This document shows positions 1-10,395 of a stretch of DNA of 64,000 bases, one piece after another (position 1 is the stretch's first letter; every line of letters begins with the position of its first letter). The stretch is taken from positions 1-64,000 of the forward strand of contig NXFV01001528.1 of the NCBI GenBank assembly GCA_002803225.1. Reading direction: 5' to 3'. Made by a program: the position numbers and the translations under genes. Origin of the DNA: Gamarada debralockiae (taxonomy: Eukaryota > Ascomycota > Leotiomycetes > Helotiales > Hyphodiscaceae). The notes below the pieces were generated by a model, which was not told the origin of the DNA, made no database searches, and saw nothing but the letters and a program-made list of their open reading frames with translations.

Positions 1-178
1 ACTATCCTTCGACTCGATATCGACTGCGCCAGTCGCAAGCAGCAGCTTGACCACAGCCTCGTGCCCGTTCTTAGCTGCCCACGACAGCGGCGTCCGACTA
101 TAGCTGTCCTTCGACTCGATATCAACTGCACCAGTCGCAAGCAGCAGCTTGACCACAGCCTCATGCCCAAAATACGAT
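1..178 (-). repeat. Near-identical 102-base (34-residue) ankyrin repeat units
   Basis: The sequence around 6-60 returns at 108-162 with only a few substitutions, so the unit length is 102 bases, or 34 codons. Both copies code for the ankyrin pattern GHEAVVKLLLATGAVDIES. Near-identity at the DNA level within one gene points to recent repeat duplication or conversion. Confidence 0.85.
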
Positions 179-2962
179 GCTATCATCATTGTGGTAAAAC
201 ATTTAGAATAAGTAAAGCCTACACTAGTCCAATAAATCTTGAACCACACCAAGCAACTCTTCGAATCTGAACCACAAATTCTTAATACTGAACGTACTAT
301 TTCCTTATCGCTACTGATACAGGCCTCGCGGAAGTGAGTTGCCCAATTTGTAGCCGAATAATCCAGGAAGATATGGCCATCCATGTGTTGGCCGATCTTC
401 CCGTTTCCTTCTGGCAAAACCACAATCTCAGAATTAAGGAAGTCGAGATAGACTATACAGCTTTCCGCGAGAACTGAGTGTGCTTCGTGGATACTTATAG
501 AGCGATGCCAATGTAAACGTTGCATTGGAATAGTTGCAGGCGACGATAATTTTGGGAGTAGAAATTCTCGAGCAGTTTGGTGAAGAAAATAAACCTTGCC
601 ATGGTATATTGAGATGAACAATCCACACCAAGATCTAAGAGTTCCTTTGAAGTCCTCCTCTGTTTCAAGGTCAAGGTCTTCCATAGATCTTGATGAGGCA
701 TCAATATTGACAGCAATATTCATTTCTCCTAGCGTAAGAGGCCGATTCGCTGCTAAGACTATACTTAAGGCCTTTCGAACCATGTGATCGTTCTTAGACT
801 TGCTAAGAATCTTATCGTATGCTTGGTTGACACTCTCTGGGAGTGTTGTGATCGGGGACTCGATACCCTTCTTAGTTTTCTTGAAGTCATGTGACTTTAA
901 GTAGTCAAACACAAGGTAAACCCAGAGATAGGTGCGGTGCGGAATTTCGAGCAATCGTTGTTCAAGGTGGTCCTTAATTGGTTTAAGGTTTTTCTCCTCT
1001 GCCAGCCGATTAACTCGGTATTTAATCACACAATTCACTTCTTGGCAGATAGTTTCCGACTCGTCTTCTCCTGGTATACGAATATATGGAAATGTATCAA
1101 CCAGTTCCTGGAACTCAGATACAATATTGTCGTAAGGGCGACTAGTCAGTAGAAACTTCACTTTGCCAAGCTGTGTCTTATGTTTTTGAAATTGGCGTTT
1201 CAACATCGAGACCAAGTCCCTGAAGTCCGATTCGGTACATTCATCCAAGGCGTCCAAAACAAAAATCACAGGTCCTGTCTCGGTATCTCGTCCGGCATTT
1301 TCTAAGATATCCCATAGTAATGTCGTGATATTTGCTAATTTTTCTCCATTCTCCTTATATTCTGGCACAGCATGTCGAATTAGGAAAGGCTTATGGGAGA
1401 AGAGCTGGTGTAGCAGTGCGCAAAGTGCTTGTTTGATAGTGTTTTGATCCTGATCCTTGAAGAAGAAGTAGCAAATGGTAGCTGATCGAGGTAGTCCGCT
1501 GTCTACCAGGTATTTAGCCAAAACGGACTTTCCACACCCAGGATCTGCCGAGACCAGTAAAGGCCCTGAATCTTGTTCTAGCCATCTTTGGAAGTGTTTA
1601 TGATTTAGGAACCACTGACAGGTGCCTTCTAATCGATCTTCAACACGATTTTTGTACCATTCGTATGAATCGTCCTTGTCGCCCTTTGTGAGACGGAATA
1701 GTTGGTGGCATTTGGTGGCAAGTTCCTCATCTTGAGAAGGCATCTTCTTAGCGATCTCTTGCTGGACCTGGAGCTGTTCTTTAGAAATGTCCCGGTGCTC
1801 TTTCGTGACTCGAAGCTGCCTTTCGGCCAATGACAGAAGGCTTTGCATAGTGTCAAGAAATCCCTTTGCGTCCTCACCAAGTTTCTCCAGCGCTTGTCTT
1901 GACACTGAAGTGTTTATTTTCGTAGAATCCGCGTCCACAATATTCTCGAGTTCCTTGACTTTAGAAAGCATCTTCTTCCAGTCCTCACGTTGGATCAAAT
2001 CTCGTCCAAGGTTTCCTAGCGGGCTCCGATAGAACCGTAAAACACTTCTAATCTGGAAGTCGAGGATGTGTTGGTATAGGTCCACGATATGAGCTTCAAA
2101 TTCCTCCTTTAAATTTTCGGGAATAGTACCCGTTTGGCCCTGATTCTTCGGCCATAACAGAGGTTCAAGCGCGGCGTAGTAACGTATACGAGACGTGACG
2201 TAGGTGAATCCATCCCTATTAGCTTGTTCTGCGGCGCTTGGGTTCGTAAGGATTGGAAGAATGACACAAACACCAGCCCAGACCAAGGAGGCTTCTGGGG
2301 ACGCCTTGACGGCCCCACCAACAAAATCTTTTATCCCTTGTACCAACTCCGCAGCTTGCGCAATCTGATCCTGCAGAACGAATTCGTGGCCGTTAATGTG
2401 ATATGTGATCTTCTTTTCATCCATTCGTTGTAGGCCGCCTTTGATTATCGTCTCTAGTTGTGCTCGACGTTTCTGACGATTCGTATTGTCAATCCGATTA
2501 TCCGTCTCGTTCAAGCTTTCTTTGGCCGGATCGGGTGGATCGCTGATCGATGTGTTCGAATTGGAACCTACGCTTGGATTAGCGGTAGTGACATATACCT
2601 TACATTTCATACACACTTATCTTCGGCAACTCCATCAAAAGCAACTTCTCGTACTTCTCCACCAATCGCGAATCCTTGGTGCTGAGGGAAGTATACGCGC
2701 GGTCCCAAAGTGACTGAACAATATCCATTTCTTCCCGATCTTCCAGTACATCATAGCTAAAAAAAGTGGCTTTCGAATCATCTTCGTCGTGCTCCGACTG
2801 AGTCGGGCTGTCAACGGCGGAGGAGGGTATCGACCTCGCATCTGGCTGTGGCTTTCGCAATTTCTTCCACAGCCGGCTTCCAAATCCGCTCCTGGGGTAT
2901 CCTACTGTAGACTCCGAGGCAGAGCCAGCGCCATTAGTTGGCTTCTTGCCCTTGAGACCCAT
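1..2962 (-). CDS. NLR-type protein: NWD N-terminal domain, NACHT NTPase, ankyrin repeats (partial, runs off left edge)
   Basis: The start is ATG at 2962. The first block (2962 to about 2605) resembles the NWD/NACHT_N domain, with the pattern LWDRAYTSL..VEKYEKLL. A short intron must lie near 2575-2615 because the frame changes there; its exact borders are uncertain. From about 2575 to base 1 one frame is open without a stop. The P-loop SADPGCGKSVLAKYL is coded near 1510-1550 and the Walker B strand VIFVLDALDEC near 1230-1270. A C-terminal helper region with FLHQTAREFLLP lies near 550-600. Ankyrin repeats of the type GHEAVVKLLLATGA start at about 178 and continue past the window. Fungal NLRs of this build sense non-self and can trigger regulated cell death; that role is known for the family and inferred here. 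The gene looks intact in the part seen. Confidence 0.9.
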
Positions 2963-4070
2963 GGTCTTGCGAACCTGTCAAGAAGCGAGGCCGTTCTGTT
3001 AACAAATATCGACGCGTGTCCCCAATTGGTCTCTCAGGGCCGTTTTCGGTCGCGGAAGAGCTCTATGATGTGAAGTGGGGTGGTAATGATGGTACGACGT
3101 ATTCTCCCTAAGAGCAGAGAAATCTTAAAATTGCTCAAACCGAAATCGAAGCTTCTGAATACCAGGATGTTGTTCAGAAACGAAAATTGAGGTTGAAATA
3201 CCAGAGCCTCGCGATGCGCTTGCCAGCTGAGAGCCTGATCATGCGCGCGATCGCAAAACGCCACAATCAATGTTAGACGGTACCAAAATAGAATTACTCC
3301 GGCGTATCAGCTTTTATTAAGACGATGAAAAAGATAAAGACACATTTGGGAGAATCCATAATAAAGAATTTGGCTATCGCCAGCAATTGAATGGAATGGG
3401 TAATATTCTTAAGCTTGGCCACTGCCGATTTGGCCCCGCACTGCCCCGCACTTCTCAATCCCGTTACTGTACTGCCAGGTGACTGAGATTCCCTTATCGT
3501 CTTCCTGACAGTATCTTGACCTACCCCTATGCTCTTCATTCCATCTATATATAAAGATAAGTACAGACCACTCTCCTCCAATCACAATTCTAGATATTTG
3601 AGGTATACCCATTTCTATGTACAGGCTGACAGTGGAACGAATTAATCTGAGCAAGGTACATCATTAATTTGTCTACCCCCTATATAGAACCCGTTGTTTC
3701 ATCCTCCAAATTAATTCTCCCCTTGACAAAGCTGTTGTAGTTCTTTCCCGCCTGTAACTTAGTCAGATATTGAATTCACAAGGAGCTTTAGGCCTACGTT
3801 ATTTTATAGGGCTTCACTCACCTAAGTGACCTAACCTTACACTAGCTTAAAGTGAAAATGGCGGAGATCAAGTCAGGAGTTGGACGAGTGTCATGACTAG
3901 ACCTACTATTAAAACAGATATCTCCAACTACAAGCCTATCAAGATATCTCAATTAAGACTTAGAGGTTAAGAGAGGAGAGAAGGAAAAGGTTCTACGAAT
4001 ACACAACCTGATATAGTGCGCTCGGCCCTCTACATGTGATGCGTCAAGTCCAGTTCTTTCCTCTTTCTCT

Positions 4071-4180
4071 GACTTTTCGTCTTGATCGCAAAAGCTTTTC
4101 GGACCCTTTCCGACAGTGCTGCAGAGTACTCGGTAGCGCGATTCCATATCTGGTCTCTGAAAGGGATTACTTGAGAGCTG
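4071..4180. repeat. Dispersed repeat, copy 1
   Basis: A block of about 110 bases built around GCAGAGTACTCGGTAGCGCG, preceded by a TTTTCGGACC..TTTCCGAC stretch and followed by a GAAAGGGAT stretch. It aligns over its length with 4737-4850. Class unknown. Confidence 0.7.
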
Positions 4181-4578
4181 ACGGACTGATCCTGCCGTAC
4201 ACATGATCAGGTGATATTCGCCAGAACTGTCACAGGCCCTGTATATAACAGCTACAGGTAGCTAGAGGGCAACAGGAGGGATCACAGTATATCAGAGAAG
4301 TAGCAGTGGTGGGGAATAAACAATAGTAGTTGTATTCGGAGTAGTTAAAAAGAGGTTCTGTAATACTTGTATACTTGTCAGTAAGAAACTCAAGCTTGCC
4401 CTTCTTCAAGGTCGACAGCCCTTACTTATACTATATTCCTAGCTACTGACTCCAGTAGCAGCTATGGCTACTAGCCTTATATAAGCTAAGATCAGCATTT
4501 CTGATCCCTTCAGAGGTCACCGAGGTCTAGACCTCCAGCTCCGTTACCTTGTACCTTATGGCCTTCTAGACCTTTAGG

Positions 4579-4716
4579 GCTTCCGCAGGTCTTAGACTAC
4601 TCCTTCAAGGCCTAGGCCTTATTCCAGTCCTTTAAGCCTTCTAATATTCAAGGCTTCCGCGAGTCTAGATTAACCTCTTTAAGTCCTTTAAAGCCCCTGA
4701 TCTTTAGAGCTTCCGC
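4579..4716. repeat. Degenerate tandem units around GCTTCCGC
   Basis: GCTTCCGC, followed each time by a CTTAGA/TCTAGA-like stretch, occurs at 4579, 4653 and 4709 with CCTTTA-type spacer words between. The units are diverged, with spacings of 74 and 56 bases. Confidence 0.45.
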
Positions 4717-4736
4717 AAATCTAGACTCCTTGCCTG

Positions 4737-4850
4737 ATATTTCGCCCTGATTGCAAGATTTTTCGGACCTTTTCCGACTGCGCCACGGAGTACTCGGCAG
4801 CGCGATTCTATATCCAGCCTTAGAAAGGGATAGATCGCGAATGCTAAGGA
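4737..4850. repeat. Dispersed repeat, copy 2
   Basis: Same block and orientation as 4071-4180, with core ACGGAGTACTCGGCAGCGCG. By eye, roughly three quarters of positions agree. Many differences are C/T or G/A, which fits mutation of an older repeat. Confidence 0.7.
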
Positions 4851-5729
4851 GTCCTTGTACTTCTATTATAGCCATATCCTATGATCTCTAAGAATGCAGT
4901 GTTAACTTAACCCTTAGAGAAATGCTTGGAAAGCAAACATTTGATAGGGCGAGTTTGAGTGTGAAATACTCAGGACCATGAAGTGTTAGAACCTAGGCCC
5001 ACCAGCCCCTTAGCATCTCGCTTATACCCTTTCCTCTGACCATACACAACCCCCAAATCGACCTCCTCCATTATTCACAATACTCTCTCATTATCAGAGT
5101 AATAATAAGTATCGCCAATAGAGCTGCGCTCTTGCCCTATGTATTGTGCATGGCACAATGCCGGCTGCTGAGTTGGGACGTGCCTAAAGTAGGGCTAAGA
5201 TGATGATGCTAAGGAACGAGGTTCAATTCCCTTGGACACTAGACACTGCTACCCAAGTACAGGTATATTTGGGCAATGAACAAAAATTAAGAATATCTTA
5301 AATTCAGCCCTTGGAGAGTAGTACGAACTCACCGTGTGAGATACGAGCATAAATATTACCAGGCATTCTTGAAAAGTTTCGAATCCTGCGGGGAGTGAGA
5401 ATATCAGTCACCGCTGTCCCGCTTTTGTCACCTCTTCCGTTCTTTTTATTATTTTGTATGGTATGAAGAGATCCCGGGGGGTAATCATGCTACAATCAAA
5501 GAGAAAAGCTCACCAGAGAGCTCGAACTATCGCTCGAGTTGAGAATCTCGCATACCAGCTGACCAACATCGACAGTCGAACATGCAATCGAGTGGTCCCA
5601 ATAGAAGTAATGTGTTTTTGGAGCCAGCAGAACTAGAACTTCATCCTCCGAGCTACATTTTTGGAACTTGGATACTTCGATGTTCGTCCTTCAAATCCAT
5701 CTTCTATATTGACAAAAGCCGAAGGCCTA

Positions 5730-6421
5730 TCATTTTATATCAGTCCTGAATGAGAACCCTCGCGATGTAGAAATGTGGAATGGTACCCTTGGAGCAAAGT
5801 ACGACGGAAAAGGGACTTTGGCAGGGAAGAATGGGACAAGCTCCTCGGCCACTGTATGGCAGTCACAGATATCCAGTGCAATATGTTCGCCCTTGAACTG
5901 CTTCGAGCATACCCAGATGCAAAAATCATCCTTACATTCAGACACTCATCGGATACAGGGCACAAAGCTTGGATGGATACAGTATACCCTTACGGCAAGG
6001 CCCTGTGCCTGCCGACTTGGACTCCATTCGCACTTCTCTACCGAGCATTGCCTCCCAAAGGCCCGGGGTCCTCTATGACCAAGTGACTTTGCGAGATTCG
6101 TGTCTTCTCTGCGCTTGCTGATCCGCCGAGATGGTCCAAGTGGTACAATGACCACAACGACGTGATGCGAAGGCTGATACCGATTGAGCGATTGCTGGAA
6201 TTCAACCTCAAGGGAGATGGGAGCCACTTGGCAAGTTCCTTGGGAAGCCTGTTCCGAGTATTCCGCTGCCCAAAGTAAATGAGGCTGCCGAGTTTCAAGC
6301 AAATTGGAAGGCCACGTGGGTGGTGTTTAACAAGATCATACTTGCTAGATTTGTGCAGTGTGTGGGGTCAATTGCACTTCTTGGTGGTGGTCTGTGGTTG
6401 GCTGCGCGTAAGAGGTGCTGA
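5730..6421 (+). pseudogene. Decayed Sulfotransfer_4-type P-loop protein
   Basis: Three frames together give a typical fungal sulfotransferase-like protein of the kind often annotated as P-loop/NAD-epimerase-like. 5731-5815 reads VLNENPRDVEMW. 5815-6086 reads WDKLLGHCMAVTDIQCN and AYPDAKIILTFR. 6115-6235 reads KWYNDHNDVMRRLIP and ERLLEFNLKGDG. 6230-6421 reads FLGKPVPSIPLPKVNEAAEF and ends in a hydrophobic segment and a TGA at 6419. Frame changes near 5815, 6090-6110 and 6230 break the gene. The amino-terminal P-loop part is not recognisable. Substrate unknown; no intact copy is in the window. Confidence 0.75.
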
Positions 6422-6839
6422 GAGTGGATTTCTTTCGAGAAATTCTTCACTAGTGAGAGCATACAGTGTCCTTGTATCATAGCAGAGCATTTCCCCAGAG
6501 ATTGGTTTACTGCTCGTATTGTTTCTGAGATCCAGGGTACCAAATACACAGAACTTGAATTGGACAAGAAATGGTTCACGTGATACGACTGCACGCCATC
6601 GTGCTCTTGGTTCCCTTGCAGTCTGTCCAAGTTTGGAAGGAATGAGAAGGTTCAGTTTCTTGCTAGCGGTTTCCTATCGCAAGTCAATGAATCACCCTCG
6701 AATGTTAGAGTCGCCTTAGATTACCTCCTTTCCTCGACACCTTCGATTCCACTTCAATCCCACCACTCTCAACGTCGAAACAGGTCAACACTCTCAGCTA
6801 TAAAAATACCCACCAGGCAACCAAATCCATTTTCCACCC
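6422..6839. other. Gene-free spacer between two dead genes
   Basis: No coding frame with a recognisable motif. It carries one perfect TCACGTGA palindrome at 6576-6583. Confidence 0.5.
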
Positions 6840-7736
6840 AGCAGAATCAATCGCATCAAGCATCATAAAGCTCCTCATCTCCATCGCGATCAGTGCAGCT
6901 CTTTGCGTCCTCGAAGTAGTCGTCAGCTACCGAGCTTTCTATATCCCCGACGCCTTAATCTTCTCAGTACGTCAATCACCCCTTCACTTCAACCTAAATC
7001 TAACAACTCGGCAGTTCAAGAGCACTCTCATCGTCCCCGCCGCCTCTCCAGATTCTTCTAACAGCGGCGCCGTTCAAGCTGTCTGGCCTGATTTGCAAAA
7101 TGAAGCTGCGAACTCCGTCCTGTAGCACGTCGTGGGGACCCAAGATGGAGGTCCTCATGCATGGTGGTTTGAGCCTTTTTATTGCTGCAAGTATGTTGCC
7201 AGGCCCTCGCTCTTGACTTGTTGGTGGTGCACTCGCTGACAAAGATGTTGAAGCCCAACACAAGTTTTGGATGGTGGATCAAGCCAAGGCGTGCAATCAT
7301 TGCATCGACAGAATGATTCGGTGGGACCAGTCACTGACTTGGACAACTAGTTTATCCTGGCGATACCATTACCAACACCTTCGGACTCTCTCTATTCACC
7401 AATCTCCTGGATGTACAATGGGAAATTTATCCGGGGTCGACCGGCAAAGAAGCTCAAGAGCAACCACCGACTAGACAGGCTTTCTGGAACTCAGCTAACT
7501 ACGGTAAGCTCCCCTTCAACTCCGACAAGGAATTCACAGACATCAGTGGCCTGTCAGCAACCCTACTCTCATTGAAGTCAGTACCACCCTCCCAACAATC
7601 CTGTCACATATTGCTAATATCCCATAGGCTCTCTTCGCTGTCGAACTCTAGGGAAGTGGAACTTGGGACTTCGGCTTAGTGACATTCACAAACATCGAGA
7701 CTATTGTAAAGACCACCAATACCGCAAGGTGCGCTA
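6840..7736 (+). pseudogene. Decayed gene of unrecognised family with N-terminal membrane helix
   Basis: From about 6856 a frame codes for a hydrophobic helix (IKLLISIAISAALCVLEVVV) and then SYRAFYIPDALIFS. An intron-like segment follows (GTACGTC at 6968, ending in CAG near 7013). The frame then runs FKSTLIVPAAS to a TAG at 7123-7125. Further coding-like pieces occur near 7375-7510 (FGLSLFTNLLDVQWEIYPG) and 7625-7736 (GSGTWDFGLVTFTNIE), with a second intron-like segment near 7578-7627 and another in-frame TAG at 7649-7651. Both stops could come from CAG by one C-to-T change. I do not recognise the family. Confidence 0.55.
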
Positions 7737-9333
7737 GGTAGGTCTTGCCTGAATATCTTCAATACTGCTGCTACGAGGGTTCTGACGAAGATGTGTAGTA
7801 GTCTCGTTGGTGACGTTGCCTTCAAATTCACCTGCTCCACGCCTAATGTCCAGGTTTACAAAGAGTATATGATCTGTTCCCTCGATAGCATTGTTTTGCA
7901 AGCCCAACTAAGTTTCTTTTGGCAACATGATAACCTGAGCTGGTGTCTTGAGGATTGTTGGTGCTTGCTATCGTTGATTTTCAGTGGATATCGCGTTCTG
8001 TTTTGCCAGAGCTGAGTTTGGGATACACGGTGACTTTGTTTCTTCAGTCAGAGCCAATGCTTAGGCTTGTGTGGACTACATTTTAGATTAGCAAAGTGTT
8101 TACTAGAAATGCGAAGGGCTTCTCGACGATTCCATCCACTCTTGTGAGAGAGACCACTGTCACGTGATTCTTGGGACCCTCGAATATATCAACCTAACGA
8201 ACCGCAGATTCAAGTTCAGTGATCGGCGAGTAACATGAAGAGTCAGAAGGTTCCTATAAGCTCCTATAAAAGGTAGCCTCCCCCTTGTCTGAGAGTTGCG
8301 GAAAGGGTTATCAAGAAATAGATGTCGAAGCTGCTGCCGAGTGTTTGCAAGACTATTGCATGTATTACGGTAGGTAGCATCGAACAGAGGCAGGTCCTTT
8401 CAAGTGGTACATTTTGGCCCATGGAAAGCATCCTTTTGATTCTGATTAAATAATTGCCTGAAGAGACGGCAATGAAAGCGTGTTGGCAGCAACGAGACGA
8501 AACGATGATGGGACAAGACGATACCTACGATGAATCGATAGGAGGTCATCGTGAAAACCATGCACAATTCCAGACTGAAAGAACACAAACAGTCCGACTA
8601 AGGTGCCTCGGGAACATATTGAACTTGTGTATCCGTATCTGAAGCATAAGCTGCTCTACGCGTGAGAAGCGTGCCACACCGCTCAGTCGCTCAATCACCC
8701 AAAACTAATAGAACCTTGAGGTTGTTAAAATAGACCTCTGAAACATCTATAGAAAAATTTTGCATCTCCGGGAATAAAACAATCGTCGTGAAGCAGTGGG
8801 TCTGCTGAGTTACAACCTTGCGGTTGCTCGAATATCAAAATTAGAATGCAAATCCCTGACTCGAATGACGAATATTTGGAATTTTGAAAGACCATCAGGG
8901 CAGATTCAGGAACATATTTGAAATGTAGCTGTGAGGCACATCAGTACTTGCATGGTCATGGTGGTTATGCAAGAGCAGCTTACCTCAGATGTTTTTCTGC
9001 TCATCATCCAACTGACCTCGCACATAGCAGGACAATTGAACAGCACACGCACACGAATATTGCAGAGCACACACACACGAAGAATTGATGGCAAGACGGT
9101 GTAAAATTATTAGGTCTTAATAAATTCATTAACAAATCATGTATGATTCAACGCAGTAAAGATAGAATTTTTGCGCTTGTTCTCTCGCACGGCGGTTCCT
9201 GCACTATTCAAAGGTATCATATCGCCGCCTTCCCGTATCCCAACTAGCATCATGGTATAGTAGTAAACACCGTCCAAATATCACAAATGCGAGCGTAGTT
9301 CATTGTTCGTTGGTAAATTCGATGAGGGTGTCT
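7737..9333. other. Gene-free region, AT-rich in parts
   Basis: No supported gene. It contains TCACGTGA at 8160-8167 and a short CA-rich run near 9048-9080. The right end is the 3' flank of the transporter gene. Confidence 0.5.
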
Positions 9334-10395
9334 TTAGACAGTTTCGCGCTCGGTCTTGGAGAGGGCTCTTTGCTCGCGACCCTTGACAGACCAGGGGAAG
9401 TGTACGACGGGGACGACGAAGAAGGAGTTGCTGTTGGAAACGAGTCAGCTCTTTGTTCATTGGAGCGAATTGTGTCGTGCCAAGAATCAATTCGGGGAAA
9501 TAGAGGCAGAGAAGCTTACCTGTCATCTGCAATACCGGCCAACGCATTGTACCAAGCCATAAATGCAGCAAACAGCCCGAAATAACCACCAGCCTTGATG
9601 ATAGATTTGTCTGGTGTTCCATCTGTAGACTGGAAATTTCCGATGGAAAGGAGAAGGAACGCCATGTCCAGGAAGAAGAACAGCAAGAAGAAGGCGACAG
9701 TTGAACGGAGTGTGCAGAGCAGTAGCATGAACGTAAAGAGGAACCAGCCTAGCAGGAAGAAACCCAATGCGTTTGATAAGTCGTTAACACCTGCGCCAGT
9801 TGCCTTTCCAGTTGTAGCATCAGTCGTCGCGTATGCAGCTACGATTTGGAATCCGCCGGGTGTGAGGACAATCGCGTAGGCGATCCAGAAACCACCATAT
9901 GAGGACAAAGCAGTAGCACCGAAAGTATTGCCAACAGCCATTTCCCTGTCATTTGTATTAGCAGAGTCCAGGGAGCTAAGGTTATCGATCTGTAACGTAC
10001 CACATGCCAGCAAGCAATTGCACAAGTCCACCATATCCAAATGCCAATGCAACCACGATGTTAGGTTCAGTGACATGCTTGGCACGGACGTTGATGAGCG
10101 AGAGGACGAAGGTAGTGAGAGCAAAAGCGCTCAATCCGAGAGGAGCTGGGTTGGCGAACTTTCGCTCTGTTGTGGGTCTGTAAAGACCTGGTTGGAATTC
10201 ACCTCCGAAAGCTGGGAATCGTGCAGACTCTCCGGTGTTCAAGTGTGCGAGAGGGTTGCCACCATAGGCGCCATAACCTCTTTGCTCAGCATTGAGGTTT
10301 TGGCCATTCACACCGGTGCTTGCTGCATGATCTGTGGTCTTGGTGCCCGCAAAGTCCTTGTCGAGCGTGCCGTCTGTTGTTCCAGTGGTCGCCAT
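9334..10395 (-). CDS. GPR1/FUN34/YaaH family transporter (acetate/ammonium type)
   Basis: The model is join(9334..9430, 9520..9945, 10001..10395) on the minus strand, giving 305 residues. Introns are GTACGT..ACAG (9946-10000) and GTAAGC..ACAG (9431-9519). The N-terminal cytosolic part carries NPLAHLNTGE. The family signature FANPAPLGLSAFALTTF follows, then about six membrane helices including GNTFGATALSSYGGFWIAYA, LGFFLLGWFLFTFML and FFFLDMAFLLLSIGN. The last exon codes for SFFVVPVVHFPWS, a usual end for this family. Relatives such as AcpA and Ato2 import acetate or export ammonium at the plasma membrane; the exact substrate cannot be told here. The reading frame is intact. Confidence 0.93.

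Larger units (their letters stand above)
2963..5729. other. Gene-free region with degraded repeats
   Basis: No convincing coding frame on either strand. The stretch 2963-3300 is the NLR promoter side. 3300-5450 is patchy in composition and carries the dispersed and degenerate repeats listed separately. Short open frames here lack domain signatures. Confidence 0.6.

Noticed and set aside
5160..5226. tRNA-like A box (TGCTGAGTTGG) and B box (GGTTCAATTCC)
   Set aside because: The T-loop has one base too many and no acceptor stem can be paired; at best a decayed tRNA-derived repeat.
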